Under the pieces are notes generated by a model. That model was given only the letters and a program-made list of their open reading frames with translations, was not told the origin of the DNA and searched no databases. A DNA stretch of 64,000 bases from Bicyclus anynana. Its lineage: Eukaryota; Arthropoda; Insecta; Lepidoptera; Nymphalidae. The stretch is taken from contig NC_069110.1 in the NCBI RefSeq assembly GCF_947172395.1, positions 4,774,001 through 4,838,000 on the forward strand, in the 5' to 3' direction. The position numbers and the translations under genes were made by a program. Shown here one piece after another: positions 54,496-64,000 of this stretch (its first letter is position 1; each line of letters begins with the position of its first letter).

Positions 54496-54730
54496 ACAGA
54501 GGGCGGGGAGTGTGTAGCGAGGAATGAAAAACCCACGACTGATGCATCTCACTTCCCCGCTCGCACGATTTCACACCCGCACTGTCTTTCCGCCCGTCGC
54601 CCGCATATCATAGGAGTGTTATCAACGAACTTGCCAGACTATAGCGACGTGTTGCGCGATCCGTAAACGTTACTTAGGATCGCACGGGACATGTGAATTT
54701 CGTGTCGAGCAACAGAGTAGCGCGACAAAT
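54496..54730. repeat. G+C-rich interspersed repeat block
   Basis: CCGTCGCCCGCATATCATAG and ATCAACGAACTTGCCAG match 19310-19360 and the reverse of 59215-59315. Sharp change from the AT-rich tandem repeat before it. Confidence 0.6.
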
Positions 54731-55084
54731 GTCCCCTAATGAAAATGAGGCTTAAAGATTTGCTTTATTTTTTAAATGTGACAAATATTCTCGTTTATCA
54801 TTTCTATATTCAGTAGGTATGACATTGATTCAGATGGTAAAAATTGAACACATAACTTGTCGATACTAAGTCTAACCCTTTCACCGTGGTATTATTTTGG
54901 CTTAATGAAATTCATATTTAAGAACAATTCACACATCAAATTATCAAAAAAGTTCAAGGACCTGGTTCCACCACCCGGAAGTACATTCTGATAAGTGTCA
55001 GATAGCTTACTAACAAAGTCCTTGTCACTTGAAATAATGTAGAAAATAAATTTTATGTTTAGACTATGCAAAACTTACTAGAAT

Positions 55085-55235
55085 GTATTTAAAGGACTGT
55101 TAAAAGAAATTCCGTTGGAAGGCGTTGGAAAAGCTTACCGGGGGACTAAGATCCCCCGCGAAATACCCGGGTGAGGAGGCAAAGTCTCGAGGCACCACCC
55201 GTTGCACGGGAGTAGAAGAAAAACAAAACAAAAGA
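55085..55235 (+). other. Unassigned G+C-rich segment
   Basis: GGAAGGCGTTGGAAAAGCTT, CCGGGGGACTAAGATCCCCC (hairpin), GAGGCACCACCCGTTGCACG. Open for 60 codons from 55125, but with an A-rich downstream end and no splice sites. It looks like the 5' leader or end of a transposable element rather than an exon; no second copy in the window. Confidence 0.35.
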
Positions 55236-55786
55236 AACACAAACAAAAGAAATTCATATCTTTTCACTTTACGTTTTTCAAAAACAAGAATACTGAACCG
55301 CGAATGAATCTATTGAATTACATTTATTACTTATAAATTATATAAATTGGTGTTTCTTGGATCACCATTACTGATTACTAATGCGAAAATATAATTAATT
55401 TGGAAGCAATAAAGAGCACTTGTGTTGAGCATCTCTCTTTGAGAGGCTTTGGGTATTCAAGTTGGTACTCGTGGTTCGTAAACCTCTACCAAAGTAATTT
55501 TATCGTAAAATGAACGAATTAAGTTTTCAATTAATTGTACCATATTCTTGTAATATATTAAATCATTGTTCTTTTAAATATTACGACCTAAGAGAAATGC
55601 ATACTTATCAGACAATGGAAAAGGAATCAAAGATTGAACATAATCTATAATTGATTTCTACTAGATTGACACCCTGCCAGTACTGAGATAAGTAGTTTTA
55701 ATATCTTGAGATTAAAGTTATAAGACTCTTTAGTAGCTGACAATTGCGAGTATTTCAGCTATTCTTAGATAACTAGTTTCTTTTAG

Positions 55787-55819
55787 GTACCAAATGCCGA
55801 TATCGATGAAATAAAAGCT
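55787..55819 (+). CDS. Possible 33-base micro-exon (weak)
   Basis: TAGTTTCTTTTAG acceptor ends at 55786 and GTATGT donor begins at 55820. The 33 bases read VPNADIDEIKA with phase 0 at both ends, which would fit after the exon ending at 24519. No homology known to me and a chance pairing is quite possible. Confidence 0.15.
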
Positions 55820-55837
55820 GTATGTTTCTACCTTTTT

Positions 55838-56155
55838 GACGGCCTCCGTGGCGGTATGCGCAGTGGATTTACAAGACGGAGGTCCTGGGTTCGATCCCCG
55901 GCTGGGCCGATTGAGGTTTTCTTTGGTCCAGGTCTGGCTGGTGGGAGGCTTTGACCGTGGCTAGTTACCACCCTACCAGCAAATACGTGCCGCAAAGCGA
56001 TTTAGCGTTCCGGTACGATATCGTGTAGAAACCGAAAGACGTGTGGATTTTCAACCTCCTCCTAACAAGCCCGTTTCCATCTTACATTGCATCATCACTT
56101 ACCATCAGGTAAGAATGTAATCAAGGGCTAACTTGTAAAGAAAAAAAAACATTAA
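55838..56155 (+). mobile_element. tRNA-derived SINE, family B, near full length
   Basis: GCCTCCGTGGCGGTATGCGC head (a few A-box bases lost), GGTCCTGGGTTCGATCCCCG B-box, AGTTACCACCCTACCAGC body, tail CAAGGGCTAACTTGTAAAGA followed by A-run. Confidence 0.85.
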
Positions 56156-56613
56156 AAACAATCACAGTCAATACAATACAACAAATACAACAATAAAAAC
56201 AGTGAGGAGATGTACTTGAAGTAACAAATGCGAATTTCACCACATAGAATGCCTCTTTTTTTCTTTCACAGTTTTCCAATACTTCACGGATTATATTCTA
56301 AACGTTGAATAGCATCAGAGAAAATATAATACTCCGTCGCTATCCTTTCTTTGTAGTGAATACAATATAACAGTTGGTATTTATTCTTACAAAGGATCAA
56401 TAGACGCTACGTTCAAGACCGCTAAGTTGCATACTGCACAGGTACTCCCATTTTATAAAGGACAGCCTAGAATATTCCCTTAGACAACACAATCGAACGT
56501 ATTGGTCTATAATACTGAGCACCACAGGATTATAGAACTCCCAGCTTATTTTCTATGATCTGACGGATATTCACATCGATATAAAACACTTAACAATTTT
56601 ATACTTTTTTATA

Positions 56614-56985
56614 CAGGGCGCTCGGGACTATTAACCATAACTTCAAGGTGTTGACAAGTCCAATTATTCGAGCCGAACTGCAATACATTTTTTTAAGTAC
56701 AAATTTTTTTTCATGTTTTTTATCTATTCTTGCATTTTAAAATACGTAACCATAGTAGTAAGACTGTCGATATCGACGAGATATTGCAACTGGCAATCCG
56801 CAGATATTTATCAATGAATGAGTTGGGCTAGATCATAGTATAAGGATGCAATATAAGGCACACAATTTATTTTTTACTCCGAAAATATTGATTTAAGAAC
56901 ACATATTCCTTGGACATTTTTAATTATCTTTCCTTAAAGAATATAAACAACCCCAGAGTTATGGGAAATACTCCCGAGCACCCTG
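56614..56985. mobile_element. 372-bp TIR element, TA-flanked
   Basis: CAGGGCGCTCGGGACTATTA at the left and ...ATACTCCCGAGCACCCTG at the right are imperfect inverted repeats of about 30 bases, flanked by TATA on both sides. TA flanks and CAGGG ends fit a Tc1/mariner-type or similar MITE. No transposase. Confidence 0.75.
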
Positions 56986-57591
56986 TATAAATAATGAAAC
57001 ACACCGTTCTAATAAAATACACACACAATACTAAAATGATAATTATTACGCTTTAAACTCAAAGCAGTAGGTCCGAAATTCAAAAACATTCCATACAGAC
57101 ATATTTCAAAGACTTGAATGCTTTTGTTCCAATACACGAGCCGAAAATAAGAGATATTTCCGATATACGCGTAGGTTTCACGTTATTATGAAATCGTCGA
57201 AAACATCGCACCCCTGTCAATGGACATCTCTTACAAAGGGAACTATTTCAGGAATCAACAGATGACGAACATACCATGAATTTCATTTTACACCCACGAA
57301 TAATAAATGATTGCATTGTTCTGGACGTGTATTCAAATTGTAACCACCGACTGTTATTCTATACCGGTCAATTACAAGTAACTGTGTATTCAATCACGGG
57401 AAACATGAACGCGCTTTTAATATAGAATAGGATATTTTAACCAGTGCGCCGCCCCCCTAGGGTGGCGTAGGGAGAGAGTGGGCGTAATATATTTTACTGT
57501 TAGCCATAACATCATTAAATAATGGTCTGTCCTTTGCCAGTTCTGCCTGTCGATTACGTACTATTCAAACATGATCCAGTTCATCGTTTTT

Positions 57592-57900
57592 TCATCATCA
57601 TCGTCATCATCATCATCATCATCATAGGCCTTTTGTAGGGACTTCCAAACTTTACGACCCTGAACCGCAAGCATCCAGCAAAATCCAGCGAAGTCGCTTG
57701 ATGTCGTCAGTCCACCAACGCTGACCTTTCTAGTGCGGGGTCGTCATTCCAGCACCTTGGGACTCCAACGTCCATCGACCTAGAACTATGTGCCACGCCC
57801 ATTGCCACTTCAGCTTCGCGATTAGTTGAGCTATGTCGGTGATTTTGGTTCTTCTGCGGATCTCCTCATTTCTGATTCGATCACGCAGAGATACTTAAAA
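57592..57900 (-). mobile_element. RTE-type LINE 3' end with ATC-rich tail
   Basis: (ATC)n with one G at 57592-57626, then the antisense ORF end: GTGCGGGGTCGTCATTCCAG, CCATTGCCACTTCAGCTTCG, TTCTGCGGATCTCCTCATTT. Deletions relative to 49060-49350. Confidence 0.8.
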
Positions 57901-59204
57901 TACGATGAGGCTCTTTCATCGTATTCTAGTTTATGCGATCCAGAAACCAAAGCGTCCATTGTTAAATATTAAAAAATATTTAAATAATACAAAACACTAA
58001 TAAAAATTATAAAAAACAATCAACCCTCCCGCTGTGGGACAGTAAAAAATATATTGTTTATTATTGAAATCTATCAATAACAAATAAAATATTATATTCG
58101 GTTTTAAGTATCACGTGACATTTCTTTTTGTTTTGTTTTCAAGGATCATTAATAAACTAAACGGCTGATATTACTGCGACTTTCACAGGTAAATGTCGAA
58201 GATAATGAAGGTTTTTATTTAGACGTCAGAAAAGTTATTTTAAATAAACGACCTAGTACAGGACGAAGTTGTGAAGTTTCGAGAGGGGGGGTGTTAGGAA
58301 ACTTTCCAATGTTGTTCCACGCTAAATCGATATCTTACCATTACAATAGACCATTAGATTAACGATTACGTTGAGTGCATACTATTAAACGCTTCTGAAT
58401 TGCTTATTATTCTCTGTAGGTTCGTTTTGCGTGTGAGGAACTGGATCTTGCATTCAACCGAGTTCATAAGCGTCAAAGTACGGTAATAAGATATTTATGA
58501 GCGTGCCATCCAATGTTACGTTTTTTGTTGACTGGGCAACAGGTGGTTAATTTTCATCAACAGTTGGCTATTTTTCATCAATCATTCATTCATCGTAAAG
58601 TATCGTATTTTGACCTCTGTAGCGTAGTTATTGATGTCAATCAATATACAGCAGACTCAGAAGTGGATTACAAAAATAAGAAAACCAATGTCGAACAAAG
58701 GTTTGTTTGTTATTCACAATATTAGTCAGGACAACTTAACAAATCAAACTGTAATTAAAACAAGACCCTAGAATGGCAGAGAATGACCTTGAGTGGAGTC
58801 ACAAACTTGTGATCGTTGTATGTAGGGTCAAGGGATTCCTTGACAGTTAACTAACACTCCCCTTTTCCACTAGCCATTCTACCCGCTTATCTCAAGTAAA
58901 CCGTAAAGAATTACACAACAAGAAATGTACACGGCTCGAACGCCACGAGCATACTGAAGCCGACCGTAAGACGAGCGCCTTACACAAGTCGTTCCCACTA
59001 ACCGATCGCTACCCCTCTCTAACTCCCTACTCTATACGGAAACAAGACGCGCCACCTTTTGTCGGCACGAGCCAACATGAGATCCGTCTCAGACTACTAT
59101 TTCCTACAATATAAACATTTATTTAAATTGGGATTAGTTTACAAGCACTTTCGAAACATAAGGTATTAATATTATAAGATAATGGTGTTAATAATTACTT
59201 GGCA
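57901..59204. other. Non-coding DNA with an unassigned G+C-richer block (58765-59105)
   Basis: The block has text such as CACTCCCCTTTTCCACTAGC and CACGAGCATACTGAAGCCGA and no second copy here; possibly an old transposable-element piece. The open frame at 58513-58725 has no exon signals. Confidence 0.35.
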
Positions 59205-59330
59205 TGATCGTTGATGACACTCCCGTGATATGCGGGCGACGGGCGGGGAAGGACTGCACGGGTATGAAGTCGTGCGCTCGGGGCATCGCTAAGTGTTACG
59301 AACGAATTTGCCAAGCTATAAGCACTTGGC
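59205..59330 (-). repeat. Copy of the CCCGTCGCCCGCATATCA repeat
   Basis: GACACTCCCGTGATATGCGG and GCGACGGGCGGGGAAGG are the complement of 19310-19360; also contains GAACGAATTTGCCA. A SINE B tail fragment (GCATCAGGTGAGTTTGCAGT) follows. Confidence 0.65.
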
Positions 59331-59379
59331 ATCAGGTGAGTTTGCAGTCAAGGCTAACGTATCATTAAATGAAAAAAAA

Positions 59380-61030
59380 AATGGTCTAAATATATACTTA
59401 AACCTTAAATTATTGCATCTACACAGATTTTTATTTATCTATTTTTCATACCCCTAAGACATTTTTTTTCATTAATTAGGGCAAAATAACGTTTGCTGGC
59501 TGAGATAGCATTATATAAATACTAATTGAAGGAATAGGATCCATAAAAATATAGACTACTAAATATTATTTATCGAACTAATGATCTAGTTTTTAGTGTT
59601 TGTAGCTGCGTGAAATTTCACACAAGATTAAAATTTAGCGCCATATATTAAATGTTCCATAAATTAAATCTCATAATACGTAATGCAGTAATTACATTAA
59701 AAGTTAATTCAAACGTGATAATGGGTTTTTGGTGCTCATATTGATTGAATTATTTACTTTGTACGTTCCAACTACATTAAAACGTTATTAAGTGTTTCAT
59801 TAAAGCTTTAATCCAGTACTGTATTAAGTATATTTCATTAATGAATACAAAAACTATTTATCTACTTCAATGAAAAATGTATAATGATTATATTATCCAT
59901 TCGCTGCCCGAGAGTATTTCATCGAAAAGCCCGTCTGCGTTGTAGAATCCGACAGTTAGGGAATGGGGTTTTAATCTACCGTTGTGAGCCATTTAAAATT
60001 CTTTATATTCCTATATCGCGCGGAGCATGATACTGTGCTCGCCTATTGCCCTTAGTTTACTTTATATTTTTTTACATGTCACGTAACGGATACGATAGGC
60101 GACCGGTCATCCATTTAGGAGTCAAGTGGTTAATGATAAAAAGCTTGGTGTTAAACTGTAATATACGACTGTGTGCTCAGTTTTAAATACGTTTGTAAAA
60201 TTGTGGTAAACAAAAAAAAAAGAAAACCTTGGCTGAGTTTGTTTGGGCTGCCTGCTGACTTAAATTTTAAGTTTTCGACTATTATTACGACCATTAGATT
60301 AAATTAAATTATGACGTAATCTTGACCTTTCAAAAGTGCTTGTAAAGTAAGCCTAAATAAAAATTAATGAATTTTAATTTTTTTTTTAATTTCTTATACA
60401 TAATGTATGGAATGTTCTACAAGAGCAATCATACATTACCTAAAAAGATTATTTCAAAAAGTATTTTTTTACACGAAAATGATTTTGTTTAATATTACCT
60501 ACCTTAATAATATGATTCCACCTTACACTGTATCTAAACAATTTTCTTAATGAATTTGAAAAAGCGGATAAAATGGAAATTTTATAAACCCTTTGCTTTG
60601 TCTTTAGACTTTGCGGATAAGCTTAAAGCTTATCCGGACAATGGCAGTACAAAGAGAATGAATTAATATACTAATTGTCTAATATAAAAGTGTATTTTTT
60701 TTCATGCATGAGGTATGGGAAGTGAGCAAAGATTGCACAGCTGCATGTAGATACGCAATGGGAATATGCACAAAATTCGTATTCAAACTCATGTATGGAG
60801 GTTTAAGGTGAACGGTATTGGGATTTTTAAATCGTAACCAAACATACTATGGCGCGTACGTGAGTATGAATCGTTCGAGAGAAAATACTCCGACGCGCTT
60901 TACGTAATAGCTCTTCCGGGCTATGGGTGTTACCTACTTCACAGCAGTAAAGCAACGTGCACAATGCTACTTGAACATGGATCTATTTGCTGCTGAACAA
61001 ATTAAAGTAATAAACTAATGAAATTAATGA
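59380..61030. other. AT-rich DNA, no gene
   Basis: Short palindrome GGATAAGCTT-A-AAGCTTATCC at 60616-60636. G+C-richer text at 60840-60980 has no open splice-bounded frame. Confidence 0.4.
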
Positions 61031-61325
61031 GTCATCATCATCATTATCAACCCATATTCGGCTCACTGCTGAGCTCGAATCTCCTCTCAGAACGAGAGGG
61101 GTTAGGTCAATAGTCTACCACGCTGGCCCAAATTGGCACATTTGACACACGCAGAGAATTAAGAAACTTCTCTTGGATGCAGATTTCCTCACGATGTTTT
61201 TTTTTACCGTTTGAAACACGTGATATTTAATTTCTTAAAATGCACACAACTGAAAAGTTGGAGGTGCATGCCTCGGACCGGATTCGAACCCACACCCTTC
61301 GGAATCGAAGGCAGAGGTCATATCG
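61030..61325 (-). mobile_element. tRNA-derived SINE, family A
   Basis: ATCATCATTATCAACCCATA tail to GGCAGAGGTCATAT head; the first bases of the head are lost at a junction with other repeats. Confidence 0.83.
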
Positions 61326-61384
61326 TAAAATTCGTCGTTCTAAGCTTTATTTCAAAATGGGGCAGCAGTAAAATAATATCATAA

Positions 61385-61420
61385 GCTAGCTGACGCCTCG
61401 CGGTTTCACCCGCGTAGATA
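61385..61420 (-). mobile_element. Helitron-like family 1, 3' end only
   Basis: CTAGCTGACGCCTCGCGGTTTC-type text (split around 61386-61407) followed by ACCCGCGTAGATAAAA; rest lost. Confidence 0.55.
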
Positions 61421-61459
61421 AAAAATAACCTATATTTTAAAATGTAAAAAATACATTTT

Positions 61460-62010
61460 AAATTACATGCTACTTTCTGATCACTTTGACGGCGGTACAA
61501 AGCCAGTGACGTATTACTTAAAGCCGTTTCTGAAAGAACCACGGGATAGAACTGTCTTTAAATTCTAAAAGTTAATTATTTAATTGGCTTTAGTTAATGC
61601 ATCGCTGCTTTGGCACCGCCTTTAAAGTGATCAGAAGGTAGCACATACGATGTTATTTTTTGTTTTTTACTTTATTTTTGTGATTTTGAAGTCGGTTCAG
61701 TTTATTTGTTAAAATTTTTTTTTTTGTTTTTAGTGTGTTCTAGCATTTAATTTTCATAGAAATCGGTTTAGTAATTTTGCAAGCGTACTGTGGCACTTGG
61801 CAGCGCCACAGTACGGGTCGTTAGGTTATTTTCATTTTGACACACAATTACTGCACTGATTTTCATGAAAATTAAATGGGACCAATCTGGAAGTATACTC
61901 TTTCAAACAAAAAAGAATTTTTAAAATTGGTTAAGAAATGACGAAGTTATGCGGTAACAAACATAAAAAAAAACATACGCGTCGAATTGAGAACCTAATC
62001 CTTTTTGTTG
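61460..62010. mobile_element. Foldback family (AACCGACTTC type), larger diverged copy
   Basis: TTCTGATCACTTTGACGGCG (61476) and CCGCCTTTAAAGTGATCAGA (61617) are inverted arms; TTTTGAAGTCGGTTCAG at 61684 is an end. The stretch 61860-62010 (GGGACCAATCTGGAAGTATA) continues the family text seen at 17140 and 30960. Confidence 0.62.
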
Positions 62011-63325
62011 GCTAAAAATAAAATGTGTCATTAAAATTGTCTCCCACACCGCGGAAAATAATTTTAAAAAAGATGCCACGGAAAAATTAGTATTGATACA
62101 AAAATTTCTCCTTGGAAAATATAGAAAAGCCATAAAAGTAAATTATGTTAACAAAGACAAAGTACGATGAGGTACAAAGGTCAGGTGTTCCGCTAACAAG
62201 CTCTTGAAATAGATGTAACAGAGTGTCGTTACGACGTACTGTAATAAATTATTGTGTTCAAGCCCTTAGCGAAGATTCTCTCTCGTGCATTTTGTTTGGA
62301 AAAAAAATGCTATCTACGCAGATAACAGAGTGGTGTCAAAATCGACGCTTTATTTAACTGGTGCATGACATACATTAATGTGTTTACTTTTTTGGTTTTA
62401 CATTATTTACATAATAGTTTTGATTAGGTTACACATCTTGTTGCATAATAACTTATGCGCCTAAGTATGCTGCGGCAAGAGACTTTTTTTTATTGTACAA
62501 AACAAAAAGTGTTACAGTTTTAGAATTTAAACTATCGTGAGTGTTATTTATATCATTTGGATCGTGCCGCGTTGCAAGAGAAAGCTCATGACTAAGGGCT
62601 CCGTATGTGTTAGAATTAGTCGGGCATACCCCGACGTTGTATCACGTGATATTTAGCCGTTCATAATACATTGATAAAAAATGTTACAGTTGAACTTGAA
62701 GTTTTTGTGAGGATGGCTATCTATCTGGATGGATCTATATCTACTAGATATGATAATTTTTTAAAATGTAGGTATTTTTAACTTTTTTTTAACCAAATTA
62801 CGAAGTCAGCACAATACTCTTAAAGCATACAACGTCAAATTTTCAAACCTACCGTAATATGACAATTAAAAACATAATTACTATGGTCGGTTAATTAAGG
62901 AAATTAACGAATTATGAAATTGAATAAAGGTTGATTAGAAAGTAGATGATAAATAAATTTATCACTTGGCCGTCAAGGTATAGCTTGCAACTATAATTCT
63001 ATCATAATATTATCATTAAGTTAAAAGTTCAAATATTGATTAATAAATTGCTAACTCGATCAGATTGCACCTTAAGCACCTTGTTTTACATTTCCCAGTA
63101 TTCGCTAGAAAATTCTCACTGAAGTAAAAAATTTCATTTCATAGTTTCATAATATAAAATATTAGCGAACCTGACAGACATTATTCTGCGAAAAACACCG
63201 TCTATTAAAGCTAATGCTAGCTACTAATACGATACCTATTCTGTTATTATTTTCTCGATCTTTCTGCTCTTTGTTGGGGATTTACTTATTAGAGTACTAT
63301 TTTCTTTCTTTGTTAAACGAATTCA
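62010..63325. other. AT-rich DNA, no gene
   Basis: Nothing beyond homopolymer-rich text. TATTAGCGAACCTGACAGAC near 63161 resembles the edges at 22683 and 39710. Confidence 0.4.
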
Positions 63326-63440
63326 TCATCATCACTGCTGGACAGAGGCCTCATGCATGGACTTTTAAGCACAACAGTCTCCAGCTGTCAGCATCCAGCG
63401 GCTCTCTGTAGCCCGCTTGATGTCTTCAATCCACCTAGTG
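63326..63440 (-). mobile_element. RTE-type LINE 3' end, short
   Basis: ATCATCATCACTGCTGGACAGAGGCCT-type start (in two parts) and CAGCATCCAGCGGCTCTCTG; antisense as are the other five copies. Confidence 0.72.
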
Positions 63441-63464
63441 GTAGTAACTCTGCTAAATTCTAAA

Positions 63465-63715
63465 TTTAAAAAAATCGGTTTTCTGTAAGTCCGTTTACTG
63501 ACAATAGTTGAACCTGACAACGTCATAAGAAAATACGGTTGCATTTTTCAAAAGAAATTGTTTGTAATCTACTATTTAGTAATCATAGACCAGAACATAT
63601 TTTATTTCTTGTAAAAAAAGTTAGCCACTCTAGCATGACGTCATCTTTTTTTCGAGTGTGCAGCCGGCTTCGTCGAATTATAAGACGTTATCACGTCAAA
63701 AATGTTTTTAATAGC
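63465..63715 (+). repeat. Interspersed repeat family D, copy 2
   Basis: AAAATCGGTTTTCTGTAAGT, GGTTGCATTTTTCAAAAGAA, AATTATAAGACGTTATCACG match 36945-37195. The long open frame 63539-63868 starts in it and is not a supported gene. Confidence 0.75.
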
Positions 63716-64000
63716 TTGAATCAAAGGAAATTGCATCTTCATATTCATCAAGAAACCAATCAAATTACGAAAAGACTGTGGTTTGCGGAGGCCTTTTATG
63801 TGGAAGTCTTCCTGTACTTTCTACTCAGATATCTAGCGTTAAACGTAACACCCGAGGCACCTCGGTGATATTTATCGCACCTAAACACGAAATCATTTTA
63901 ATGTAACTGTTTAAACGCGACTCGGTATCTTATACTCAAAATGTCTCACACATTCTGATCTATTCGCAGAACATAAAGCACTTAAACAGATCCCTCGCTA

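Noticed and set aside
55125..55307. 60-codon open frame in the G+C-rich segment
   Set aside because: It ends in A-rich low-complexity text and has no exon signals; more likely transposable-element leader sequence.
63539..63868. 109-codon open frame near the right edge
   Set aside because: It starts inside repeat family D, whose other copy does not keep the frame; no splice or homology support.

Overview
The window looks like a stretch of a lepidopteran (moth or butterfly) nuclear genome. It is AT-rich, has small exons separated by long introns, and carries mariner relics, tRNA-derived SINEs, short RTE-type LINE 3' ends with (ATC)n tails, and many short Helitron-like elements whose ends begin TC...CTAATATTATAA and finish ...CTAG. 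No bacterial, viral or CRISPR feature was seen. Species cannot be named from the sequence.

Two protein-coding genes can be supported. Gene 1 (+ strand, about 193 to beyond 24519) is the insect member of the SRCIN1/p140Cap - KIAA1217 (sickle tail) family, annotated in insects as 'coiled-coil domain-containing protein AGAP005037'. Five phase-compatible exons were found (193-300 tentative; 4783-4948; 6865-7063; 17703-17856; 24448-24519). Together they encode an N-terminal part that includes the conserved AIP3/Bud6-like block. A separate first exon at 13419-13477, preceded by a G+C-rich leader with an initiator-like TCAGT, has a reading phase that lets it join the 17703 exon directly. It probably marks an internal promoter for a short isoform that skips most of that block. 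The rest of this gene (coiled coils, C-terminus) is not seen in the window.

Gene 2 (- strand, 46937 down to 28428) is a complete eight-coding-exon gene for a secreted pentraxin-domain protein of 551 residues. It has a signal peptide, a pentraxin/concanavalin-like fold with the Cys pair and an HxCxSW motif, a His-rich linker, a Q/N/P-rich stretch with three dibasic clusters, and a conserved Cys-containing C-terminal exon. Every exon junction keeps frame, and a polyadenylation signal lies 67 bases after the stop. Because gene 1 does not end before gene 2 starts, gene 2 may be nested antisense inside a gene 1 intron of more than 39 kb.

The rest is introns or intergenic DNA filled with repeats. 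0-4.7 kb: an exon, a MITE with 3-bp TSDs, a mariner relic. 5-10 kb: SINEs, decayed Helitron-like units, a four-copy 179-bp tandem array, a hAT-type MITE with perfect 8-bp TSDs at 10.1 kb. 11.4-12.4 kb: a second mariner relic. 14.7-25 kb: inverted repeats, a SINE nested with a LINE end, (ATC)18. 30-46 kb (gene 2 introns): LINE end, SINEs, several Helitron-like copies, a 391-bp inverted repeat. 47-64 kb: more of the same families, a 58-base perfect palindrome, a 372-bp TIR element, a diverged tandem repeat, and no convincing gene.
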